A DNA stretch of 64,000 bases, from the NCBI GenBank assembly GCA_016124945.1, contig WGMT01000045.1, positions 1 through 64,000 of the forward strand. The letters are read 5' to 3'. The notes beneath the pieces are model-generated. The model had not been told where the DNA came from. It saw only the letters and a program-made list of their open reading frames with translations, and ran no database searches. Origin of the DNA: a bacterium. Lineage in GTDB: Bacteria > Chloroflexota > Anaerolineae > Caldilineales > Caldilineaceae. The translations under genes were made by a program, and so were the position numbers. Shown piece after piece: positions 28,031 through 35,214 of this stretch. Each line of letters starts with the position of its first letter. Positions within the stretch are counted from its first letter, which is position 1.

Positions 28031-28780
28031 GTGTTGGAACACTCGGTTTCGTATCAGGAGCCTGGCTTGTCCGCGGATGGGATGTCTGCAACCTACACAC
28101 CCACGATCAAGGAATTGCCAGAGTCGTTACGTCCACGTGAACGGTTGGAGTATGCCGGCGCGCACTCGCTGAGTACGGCGGAATTGCTTGCCATTATCTT
28201 ACGCACAGGCAATCCGGGCGAAAATGTGATTCGCATGGCCGAGCGGCTGCTCATCGACTTTCATGGGCTGCCAGGGCTATCGCAGGCCAGCTTCGAGGAA
28301 CTGTCCACTGCGCATGGATTGGGGCCTGCCAAGATCACGCAGATCAAGGCCGCACTCGAACTAGGGCGACGCCTGCTGTTAACCAGCCCACAGGAACGGA
28401 TGCAGATTCGCAGCCCAGCCGATGTGGCCAATGTGCTTATGTTGGAGATGGGCTTGCTGGAGCGGGAACAACTGCGCACCGTCTTGCTAGACACCAAAAA
28501 CCGGGTGCAGCGCATTGTCACCGTCTACTCGGGGAGCCTGAACACGGCGGTGATCCGCATCGGTGAGGTCTTTCAAGAGGCGATCCGCGCCAACAGCGCC
28601 GCCGTGATTGTGGTCCACAACCACCCCAGCGGTGATCCCACCCCCAGCCCCGAAGACGTGCGGGTGACACAAAAAATCGTTCAGGCCGGTGAACTCCTGA
28701 ACGTAGACGTTCTTGATCATTTGGTTATTGGGCGCAACCGCTATGTGAGCATGAAAGAACGGGGTCTCGGCTTTGGCTGA
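28031..28780 (+). CDS. radC: RadC family JAB-domain protein
   Basis: 249 residues: an N-terminal helix-hairpin-helix region (about 30-115; LSTAELLAIILRTG, GLGPAKITQIKAA) and a JAMM/JAB metalloprotease-like domain with Glu179 (EVFQEAI) and HNHPSGDPTPSPED (His196, His198, Ser206, Asp209). The DNA-repair role of RadC is disputed, so the name records homology only. The GTG start at 28031 follows AAAGGAG by eight bases; an internal ATG (MSATYTP) is less well placed. A bidirectional hairpin follows. Confidence 0.92.
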   Translation: MLEHSVSYQEPGLSADGMSATYTPTIKELPESLRPRERLEYAGAHSLSTAELLAIILRTGNPGENVIRMAERLLIDFHGLPGLSQASFEELSTAHGLGPAKITQIKAALELGRRLLLTSPQERMQIRSPADVANVLMLEMGLLEREQLRTVLLDTKNRVQRIVTVYSGSLNTAVIRIGEVFQEAIRANSAAVIVVHNHPSGDPTPSPEDVRVTQKIVQAGELLNVDVLDHLVIGRNRYVSMKERGLGFG

Positions 28781-28801
28781 GGTGGCGATAGGTAGTTCTT
28801 C

Positions 28802-28847
28802 TTACGGACACGGACTGTACCCGTACAGGTGCAATCCGTGTCCGTAA
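28802..28847. terminator. Nested-stem bidirectional terminator
   Basis: TTACGGACACGGA (28802-28814) pairs with 28835-28847; inside, CTGTAC/GTACAG forms a second stem. It lies between the convergent radC and NERD-like genes; AAAACTTT follows on the plus strand. Confidence 0.8.
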
Positions 28848-28857
28848 AACTTTGCGA

Positions 28858-29664
28858 TTACTCGGCCGCGCCGATGACGCTCTTGTTCTTGAGGAAATCG
28901 GTCAATTCGCGAGTTTGTAGGGCGTTGAGGGTGCGCCCTTTGCCTTCGCGGATCAGCTTCTTCACGTCGCCCGTGGTCATGACGGGGATAGACGGGTTGT
29001 TCGCGGTCAACTGTACCTGCGGGTTGATGAAGATCGCCGCCGGTTGGATCGGCACATCGGCGGTGTCGAAGGTCAACTCGCCGCCTGCTTCACCCTGCTG
29101 CAACAGGACGCGTACCTGCTCCATTTCCTCTTGCAACTCGCGAGACGGGTTGCCCAATCCTTCGCGGGTGAAGGCGGTGAAGAAGCGCCCAATCGAGAAT
29201 GCTTCGCGCCAGCGGTCACCTTCCACCGTCACTTTCCCCTTGTCGCCCTTTAGCGAAAAAAGGTAGATGCCTGATGGCCCTGCCAACAGGTAGTTGCTCT
29301 GCGGCAGGCTCCACAGGAAGAGGCTGTATTTGTCGTCGAAGCCCTTGAGGCTGCGCTCTAGCAGCTCATCTGGGCGGGCGATCTGTTTTGTCCCCGGCCA
29401 GCGGCGGGCGGCGAAGCGGTTGATGTAGTAGCTGCCGATGTTCGATGCAATAAAGCCGATGGCCAGTGCGCCGAAACTGATGTAGGCCCAGTTAAACTGC
29501 AAAAAATGAATGATTGGGTTTGCCGATGGTTCAGTCGGCGGATACCAGTTTGGGATAAAACTGGAAAGTAGACCCAAAAAGAGGATCAAGAGGCCGCCGA
29601 GTGTAATGCGCCGACCGCGTTGTTCCTTGGTGCGAATGACAGAGAGATTCCGATAGACTTTCAT
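28858..29664 (-). CDS. Membrane protein with NERD-like domain
   Basis: 268 residues. Two N-terminal transmembrane helices (about 22-40 and 58-78) are followed by a cytoplasmic domain in which YLLAGPSGIYLFSLKGDKGKV resembles the core of NERD (nuclease-related) domains; the catalytic acidic residues are not clear. A C-terminal helical tail (TTGDVKKLIREGKGR) follows. The family call is tentative and nuclease activity should not be assumed. It is the gene downstream of plsX (79 bp) on the same strand. Confidence 0.55.
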   Translation of the reverse strand: MKVYRNLSVIRTKEQRGRRITLGGLLILFLGLLSSFIPNWYPPTEPSANPIIHFLQFNWAYISFGALAIGFIASNIGSYYINRFAARRWPGTKQIARPDELLERSLKGFDDKYSLFLWSLPQSNYLLAGPSGIYLFSLKGDKGKVTVEGDRWREAFSIGRFFTAFTREGLGNPSRELQEEMEQVRVLLQQGEAGGELTFDTADVPIQPAAIFINPQVQLTANNPSIPVMTTGDVKKLIREGKGRTLNALQTRELTDFLKNKSVIGAAE

Positions 29665-29743
29665 GCCTGTTTCTTTCCTAAACGACGGGTGGTGAGTGGA
29701 CTATCCGTGCCGGAAGCGTATCGCTCTCTGGCAGGGTGTTGAT

Positions 29744-30778
29744 CTACGGTTCCTGCGCCACAAGCGGATTGTGCGCAGCCGCTTCGTTGACTTCTTGGAT
29801 TCCCTGCTGCACTTCTTCGATCATCTTTAGCTCAATGGACTGCTTTGCGACGCGGATGGCATGGCGTGTGGCGTTGGCATTGCTCTTGCCATGGCCCACC
29901 ACGAGGACACTGCTCAGCCCCATAAGGATGGCCCCGCCAAATTCGCTGTCATCCAGGCGGCGGGCCATACTCCCGAAGGCCGGCTTCGACAACAACCCGC
30001 CCAGCGCCGTGAATGGTGACGCCTTGAGTTCTTCTGTCAGTACCGTGCGAAAGAGTTTTACCATCCCTTCCGCCGTCTTGAGCAGCACGTTGCCGGTGAA
30101 GCCATCGGTGATCACAACATCAGCCAGGCCAGCAATGACATCGCGCCCTTCAATATTCCCCTGAAAGTTGATGCCGGGCGTATGTTCGAGCAGTTGGGCC
30201 GCTTCGATGACCAGTTGATTGCCCTTGCCCTGCTCTTCTCCGTTGCTGAGAATGCGCACACTGGGATTGGCAATGTTCATAATGCGGCGGGCGTAAATGG
30301 TGCCCATCACGGCGAACTGCTGTAGATTTTCGGGCTTTACATCGGCATTTGCCCCCACATCCAGAATGGTGCAAAAACCATGCTGCGTAGGGAATGGTGT
30401 AATCAGCGCCGGCCGTTGGATGCCCTTCATACGCCCAATGTGTAGGATGCCTGCTGTCAGCGCACCGCCGGTATTGCCCGCGGTGACAAACGCCTGCGCT
30501 TCGCCCGACTTCACCAACCGGCAGGCGACAGCCATGGAACTGTCCTTTTTGTTGCGGACAGCCTGCGTCGGCTTGTCGTTCATCTCAATTACTTCCGACG
30601 CCGGCACAACCGGCAACGACAAGCCTGCTGTGTTGTGCTTAGCCAGTTCCTGCTGAATGGCGTCGGGCTTGCCTACCAGAGAAACCGTGATACCATATTC
30701 ACGCGCAGCCAGCACTGCGCCGGCCACAATTTCGTGCGGTGCATGATCGCCGCCCATCACGTCAAGCGCAATGTTCAT
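29744..30778 (-). CDS. plsX: Phosphate acyltransferase PlsX
   Basis: 344 residues. Transfers acyl groups from acyl-ACP to phosphate at the start of phospholipid synthesis; peripheral to the membrane. MNIALDVMGGDHAPHEIV at the N-terminus is diagnostic, with VTAGNTGGALTAG, ILDVGANADVKPENL and DGFTGNVLLKTAEG following. ATG at 30778 with GGAGGA upstream; the open frame extends further but is repeat-derived. It stands without its common partners fabD, fabH or acpP. Confidence 0.95.
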   Translation of the reverse strand: MNIALDVMGGDHAPHEIVAGAVLAAREYGITVSLVGKPDAIQQELAKHNTAGLSLPVVPASEVIEMNDKPTQAVRNKKDSSMAVACRLVKSGEAQAFVTAGNTGGALTAGILHIGRMKGIQRPALITPFPTQHGFCTILDVGANADVKPENLQQFAVMGTIYARRIMNIANPSVRILSNGEEQGKGNQLVIEAAQLLEHTPGINFQGNIEGRDVIAGLADVVITDGFTGNVLLKTAEGMVKLFRTVLTEELKASPFTALGGLLSKPAFGSMARRLDDSEFGGAILMGLSSVLVVGHGKSNANATRHAIRVAKQSIELKMIEEVQQGIQEVNEAAAHNPLVAQEP

Positions 30779-30856
30779 ACCCAATGATTTCCTCCAGCCG
30801 TAGGATAAGATCATAGTTAGTCTACTACAATCACTAGAGAAAAGCGAAGTCTTTGG

Positions 30857-31017
30857 GGATTTACGATTGACGATTGACGATTGACGATTGCCTGGTCGAG
30901 GAAATGAAGCAATATTGGCAAGTTCGCTCAGCGAGCAAGTTGCGTTACTCTCCAAAGATTGAAACCAATCCATCATCATTCACTTAACGAGACAATCGTC
31001 AATCGTCAATCGTAAAT
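30857..31017. repeat. Inverted GATTGAC heptamer arrays between plsX and eda
   Basis: Left array at about 30857-30892 (TTACGAT then repeated TGACGAT) and an inverted array at 30991-31017 (AATCGTC, AATCGTC, AATCGTA) flank about 100 bp of unique sequence. The right array ends about 20 bp before the eda start. Confidence 0.85.
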
Positions 31018-31037
31018 TTCTCATAAAAGGTGCCCAC

Positions 31038-31676
31038 ATGACCATCACCATCAGTTCCACTGTTGCTCAGTTGAAAGAAAACGGAATCATTCCGATTGTG
31101 CGCGGGGACTTTTCGGCGCAGAAGGTGCTGGAAATCGGCGACGCACTGCTGGCGTCGCCCGTCCTGGCGATGGAAGTGACGATGAACACGCCCGGCGCAC
31201 TCGACCTGATCGAGATGCTGCGGGCGCGTTTTGGCGAGCACATGCTCATCGGCGCAGGGACGGTGCGCACCGTCGCCCAGTTCAACGACGCCGTGGCCGC
31301 AGGTGCACAGTTCACCCTGGCCCCCGGCTTTCGCCCCGCCGTGGTAGAAGCTGCGCAGACTAAGGAGATCCTGCACATCCCCGGCGTCTTCACCCCCAGC
31401 GAAATCGAAGAAGCTTGGGCCATGGGTTGCCCGCTGCTCAAACTCTTCCCCGCTGATTTTGGCGGGCCAGCCTACCTCAAGGCGGTGCGCGCACCGCTTA
31501 ACGACGTAGCGCTGGTTCCCACCGGCGGTGTCTCCGCCGACAACGCTGCCGCCTACGCCAAAGCTGGCGCGGTGGCGCTGGGCGTGGGCAGTTGCCTCAT
31601 CACCGGCCCCAACCAGCCCATGAACGATCTGATCACCCGCGCCCGCGCGCTACGGGCAGCGTGGGAGAGCCGCTAA
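31038..31676 (+). CDS. eda: KDPG/KHG aldolase
   Basis: 212 residues, a class I aldolase that splits 2-keto-3-deoxy-6-phosphogluconate (and 4-hydroxy-2-oxoglutarate) to pyruvate. The Schiff-base lysine is in LLKLFPADFGG; other family motifs are PIVRG, AMEVTMNTPGA, IGAGTVRT, APGF and GGVSADNAAAYAKAG. AAAGG lies about nine bases before the ATG. The TAA stop lies inside the left arm of a large inverted repeat. No Edd or sugar-acid gene is adjacent. Confidence 0.93.
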   Translation: MTITISSTVAQLKENGIIPIVRGDFSAQKVLEIGDALLASPVLAMEVTMNTPGALDLIEMLRARFGEHMLIGAGTVRTVAQFNDAVAAGAQFTLAPGFRPAVVEAAQTKEILHIPGVFTPSEIEEAWAMGCPLLKLFPADFGGPAYLKAVRAPLNDVALVPTGGVSADNAAAYAKAGAVALGVGSCLITGPNQPMNDLITRARALRAAWESR

Positions 31677-31810
31677 GTGGTTTTCTCGCTAAATACCGAT
31701 GCGTGGAACACCCCGTAGGATGGGTTCCGACTGCATCAACTCACTCTGGTTATCCCGTCAAGTTCGGCAGTTGGAACCCATCTTGCGAACTTAGCGAGAA
31801 AGCCACTAAG
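31673..31810. repeat. Nested inverted-repeat element after eda
   Basis: Outer arms 31673-31692 and 31790-31810 match over about 18 of 21 positions (CTAAGTGGTTTTCTCGCTAA type). Inside, GATGGGTTCC (31719-31728) pairs with GGAACCCATC (31773-31782). The eda stop is within the left arm. It could be a terminator or a small mobile element. Confidence 0.7.
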
Positions 31811-31818
31811 TGATAGAA

Positions 31819-31923
31819 GACGGAGGACGAAAGACGATGGACGAAAGACGATGGACGAAAGTTAAGCCTGATGTTGTAAGGCGCATAACTTGGCGTTCGT
31901 CTTCCGTCCTTCGTCTTCCGTCG
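31819..31923. repeat. Inverted GACGAAA/GACGATG heptamer arrays
   Basis: Six units at 31819-31861 and inverted units (CGTCTTC, CGTCCTT) at about 31895-31923 flank a 33-bp spacer. The right arm ends just before the coaX promoter. Confidence 0.85.
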
Positions 31924-31930
31924 CTCTCCT

Positions 31931-31960
31931 TTGCCATCCCCACCCCTAACAGGCTACAAT
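31931..31960 (+). promoter_or_regulatory. coaX promoter, probably leaderless
   Basis: TTGCCA (31931-31936) and TACAAT (31955-31960) are separated by 18 bp. Seven bases separate the -10 box from the coaX ATG, so transcription would start at the ATG itself. No ribosome site is present before coaX, which agrees. Confidence 0.65.
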
Positions 31961-31967
31961 CTCACCC

Positions 31968-32762
31968 ATGATTCTCTCTATCGACATCGGCAATAGCAAC
32001 ATTGTAATCGGCGTCTACGACCTGGCTGCAGACAACAGTACGGTCGTAGAGACGACGCCGCGGGCAAGCTGGCGTCTGGCCACCGACAAGCAACGCACCG
32101 AAGACGAGTACCGTCTTTTGCTGCGCCAACTACTCGATGAGGCCGGTTTCTGCCTCGCCGATCTCGAAGACGCCGCCCTGTGCAGTGTGGTGGCCCCCCT
32201 GGGCGAAGTCTGGGTGCGTCTGCTCACGCATCTGCTGGGGAAGGAACCGCTTGTCGTGCGCTACGGCCTCGATCTGGGGATCGAAGTTGCCGTGCGCCGC
32301 CCCGAAGCCATCGGCACCGACCGTATCGTCGACGCCGTCGCCGCCTACCACCGCGTGCAAGACGCTGTGATCGTGGTTGATTTTGGCACGGCGACCACCT
32401 TCAATGTGGTCGATTCGTCTGGATCTTTCCTGGGGGGGGCGATTGCACCGGGGCTGGGCACCGTCACCCGCGCCTTGATCGAACGGGCCAGCGCCCTGCC
32501 CGCGGTCGAGTTGGCCGCCCCGCCCACCGCGATTGGACGCGACACCGTCCCTGCCATCCAATCGGGGCTGGTCTATGGCTACGTCGGCCTTGTGGAAGGG
32601 CTGCTGCGCCGCATCCAGGACGAACTGGGCCGGCCCGCCACCGTCCTCGCCACCGGCGGTCTCGGCGGCATCATCGCCCCCCTCACCAGCGCCATCCACA
32701 CCTATGAACCGTGGCTGACGCTGGCAGGGATTGTTGAGGTTTATCGAAGGAATAGAGCGTAA
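31968..32762 (+). CDS. coaX: Type III pantothenate kinase
   Basis: 264 residues, first step of coenzyme A synthesis (ATP-dependent phosphorylation of pantothenate). The acetate-kinase-like fold shows as MILSIDIGNSNIVIGVYD (phosphate 1 loop), GTDRIVDAVAAY, VVDFGTATTFNVVD and FLGGAIAPGL. No Shine-Dalgarno box precedes the ATG; a promoter is placed for a leaderless message. The TAA stop lies inside GCGTAAT heptamers. The next gene, coaBC, catalyses the following steps. Confidence 0.94.
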   Translation: MILSIDIGNSNIVIGVYDLAADNSTVVETTPRASWRLATDKQRTEDEYRLLLRQLLDEAGFCLADLEDAALCSVVAPLGEVWVRLLTHLLGKEPLVVRYGLDLGIEVAVRRPEAIGTDRIVDAVAAYHRVQDAVIVVDFGTATTFNVVDSSGSFLGGAIAPGLGTVTRALIERASALPAVELAAPPTAIGRDTVPAIQSGLVYGYVGLVEGLLRRIQDELGRPATVLATGGLGGIIAPLTSAIHTYEPWLTLAGIVEVYRRNRA

Positions 32763-32780
32763 TGCGTAATTCGTAAGGTT
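32757..32780. repeat. GCGTAAT units across the coaX stop
   Basis: GCGTAAT, GCGTAAT and TCGTAAG run from 32758; the first unit contains the last sense codon and the TAA stop. Confidence 0.8.
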
Positions 32781-32830
32781 TTGTCGGCGGCACTCGTTCC
32801 ACTATTGGTTCATGATCTCTACAAGACATT

Positions 32831-32893
<63 letters not shown>

Positions 32894-32913
32894 ATCCATT
32901 CAAGGTACTCTCC

Positions 32914-34161
32914 ATGCCCCCCATCCTCAACGGTAAACGCATTATTCTCGGTGTCAGCGGTGGGATTGCCTGCTACAAAGCGGTGATCCTGGCCAGCCGC
33001 TTGACGCAGGCCAACGCCCAAGTGGACGTGATCATGACCGAGGCGGCCACCAAGTTCGTCGCCCCGGTCACCTTTCAGGCCATCACCCAGCGCGCCGTCT
33101 CCACCGACACCTTCGAGAGTTGGACGGACACCGGCCGTCTGCGCAGTGGACACATCACCCTGGCCCACGCTGCCGATCTCTTCATCGTGGCCCCGGCGAC
33201 GGCGCAGACCATCGCTCGCCTCGCCCTCGGCCTCACCGACGAATTGCTCACCCTCACTGCGCTCAGCTACAAAGGGCCGATGCTCATTGCCCCGGCCATG
33301 GAGACCAACATGTGGGATCACCCGGCCACACAGCAGCACGCCGCCACTCTGCGCAGTTGGAACGTCGATTTCGCCGGCCCTGCCAGCGGACGTCTCGCCT
33401 CGGGCGAACATGGTGCCGGGCGCATGGTGGAACCGGAAGAGATCTTCGAGCATGCCTGCCGCGCACTGGGGCGAGGTGGTCCGTTAACGGGGTTACGTGT
33501 AGTGATCACGGCGGGCGGCACGCGCGAACCGATTGATCCTGTGCGCTTTGTGGGCAACCACTCCACCGGCAAGATGGGCGTAGCGTTGGCCCGCGCCGCC
33601 CGCGATCTCGGCGCGGAGACGGTGCTGATCCACGCCCCGCTCTCGGTGACAGCCCCCGGCGGCGTCACCCGGGTGCCGGTGACCACGGCACAGCAGATGC
33701 ACGATGCCGTCATGGAGCATCTGCCCAGCACCGATGTCCTCATCGGTTCGGCGGCGGTGGCCGATTACCGTCCGATGCACAGCGAGGAAAAGAAGATCAA
33801 GAAGCTGCCCGGCGAACAGACGATTCAACTGGAGCGCACACCCGACATTCTCAAATTGGTGGGCGATCTGCGCCGTGCCACGCCCGGTCATCCCAAACTG
33901 GTGGTGGGCTTTGCCGCCGAAACCGATGATCTCGAAGCCAATGCGCTGGGCAAGCTCGAACGCAAGAACCTCGACATGGTCGTGCTCAACGATGTCACCG
34001 CGCCGGATGCCGGTTTCGCTGTGGACACCAACCGCGTCATTGTCTTCGAGCGGGGCGGCAACCGCGAGGATTGGCCGTTGATGAGCAAAGAAGAAGTCGC
34101 TCAGGCGATCCTACAGCGCATCGCCGCGCGCTTAGGACGGCAAAATTGGAAGAAGAGGTAG
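32914..34161 (+). CDS. coaBC: Phosphopantothenoylcysteine synthase/decarboxylase
   Basis: 415 residues, bifunctional: the N-terminal CoaC flavoprotein decarboxylase (GVSGGIACYKA, SGHITLAHAADL, PAMETNMWDHPA) and the C-terminal CoaB ligase (VITAGGTREPIDPVRFVGN, STGKMG, ADYRP, KIKKLPG, GFAAETDD). Makes 4'-phosphopantetheine for CoA. ATG at 32914 fits family length; AAGG is nearby. It follows coaX, so two or three consecutive CoA steps are encoded together. The TAG stop overlaps a GGTAGCG heptamer array. Confidence 0.95.
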   Translation: MPPILNGKRIILGVSGGIACYKAVILASRLTQANAQVDVIMTEAATKFVAPVTFQAITQRAVSTDTFESWTDTGRLRSGHITLAHAADLFIVAPATAQTIARLALGLTDELLTLTALSYKGPMLIAPAMETNMWDHPATQQHAATLRSWNVDFAGPASGRLASGEHGAGRMVEPEEIFEHACRALGRGGPLTGLRVVITAGGTREPIDPVRFVGNHSTGKMGVALARAARDLGAETVLIHAPLSVTAPGGVTRVPVTTAQQMHDAVMEHLPSTDVLIGSAAVADYRPMHSEEKKIKKLPGEQTIQLERTPDILKLVGDLRRATPGHPKLVVGFAAETDDLEANALGKLERKNLDMVVLNDVTAPDAGFAVDTNRVIVFERGGNREDWPLMSKEEVAQAILQRIAARLGRQNWKKR

Positions 34162-34267
34162 CGGGTAGCGGGTGGCAGGTAGCAGGTGGCAGTTAGCAGG
34201 TACGCAACAGCTTCGCCATCCGCAATTCGCTATCCGCAATTCGCAATTCGCAACTCGCAACTTGCCG
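34157..34267. repeat. Two heptamer arrays after coaBC
   Basis: GGTAGCG/GGTGGCA units (seven, 34157-34205) begin at the coaBC stop codon; eight TTCGCAA/TCCGCAA units (34212-34267) follow and end about 20 bp before the next ATG. Together they fill nearly the whole 125-bp gap. Confidence 0.92.
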
Positions 34268-34286
34268 TCCACCAAAGGATCACTCT

Positions 34287-35165
34287 ATGTCCAACGATGA
34301 AAAGTCGGGTCAAAATCCTCGCTCAACTCTAACCGAACGGCAGCGTCGCCAGATTGCGGGGGCGGTGGCTGAGGTTGATCCTGCGCAGATTCAAATCACA
34401 TGTCGTCTCACGCCTGCACAGCGTACACAGCAAGCGCTGTCAATGATTCAGCTTGCCGAGCGTGCCGCCGCCTATCGACTGCGTAGCAGAAAACCCGGTT
34501 TGAGTGAACGTGAGTCACTTTGGCAGATCCGCCGACAAGATAGCCAGACATATCCTAGAGAGGAGAACGGTAGTATGCTCGATCCGCTCCTGAACTTTAA
34601 CCACTTTATCCGCAATGTAATTGACGCGTTGGAAGAGGCTGATATTGTTTATCTTGCTGGGGGATCAGTTGCAGTTTGGGGGTGGGGAGAGCCACGCACT
34701 ACAATGGATTTCGATGTGGTCGTTAATTTGCCGTTTGAACGCATTTCATCGTTGTCAAAGGCACTCTTAAGCCGCGATATGAATGTCCCGTCCGATATAA
34801 TACTGGATGTTTTGCTCTCGCCCACTGATTTGGCTATTAACGCAATCCATCAACGTACCGGATTTAAGGCTGAATTGTTCCCGCTGCGCCCTGGAGATAG
34901 ACTGCGCGAAAGTGCGCTTGAGCGACGACTGATTATTGATCTCGGTGAGCCAATCGGCGAACTGTATGTTCACTCACCGGAGGATCTGATCATCTATAAA
35001 GTCCTTTACTACAGTTTGAGTGAGCAAACAAAACATGTCCGAGATATTGCGGGCATCATGCGTACTGTGGGCCATGAACTAGAGATGGACTACCTTCATC
35101 GCTGGATTGCTACACTCGACCTCGACGAAATCTGGCAGGAAATTCAAAGCCAGTTGTCGGCATAG
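34287..35165 (+). CDS. AbiEii-like nucleotidyltransferase with N-terminal extension
   Basis: 292 residues in one frame. Residues 1-95 (LTPAQRTQQALSMIQLAERAAAYRLRSRKPGLS) match small helical proteins often encoded just upstream of nucleotidyltransferases. From residue 97 (MLDPLLNFNHFIRNVID) an AbiEii-type nucleotidyltransferase follows, with GGSVAVWGWGEPRTTMDFDVVV. The ATG at 34575 has its own AGAGGAG box ten bases upstream, so either the two are a true fusion or the second protein is also made from an internal start. AAAGGA precedes the outer ATG. This could be an antitoxin/toxin-like pair; function not known. Confidence 0.7.
   Translation: MSNDEKSGQNPRSTLTERQRRQIAGAVAEVDPAQIQITCRLTPAQRTQQALSMIQLAERAAAYRLRSRKPGLSERESLWQIRRQDSQTYPREENGSMLDPLLNFNHFIRNVIDALEEADIVYLAGGSVAVWGWGEPRTTMDFDVVVNLPFERISSLSKALLSRDMNVPSDIILDVLLSPTDLAINAIHQRTGFKAELFPLRPGDRLRESALERRLIIDLGEPIGELYVHSPEDLIIYKVLYYSLSEQTKHVRDIAGIMRTVGHELEMDYLHRWIATLDLDEIWQEIQSQLSA
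34557..34577 (+). promoter_or_regulatory. Internal ribosome site before an in-frame ATG
   Basis: AGAGAGGAG at 34557-34565, nine bases before the in-frame ATG at 34575. It could drive separate production of the nucleotidyltransferase domain. Confidence 0.55.
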
Positions 35166-35214
35166 GGGTAGAGAGAGGTGGGAGGGAAGACGCCAAATTC
35201 GTTCGGGGGGCGTG

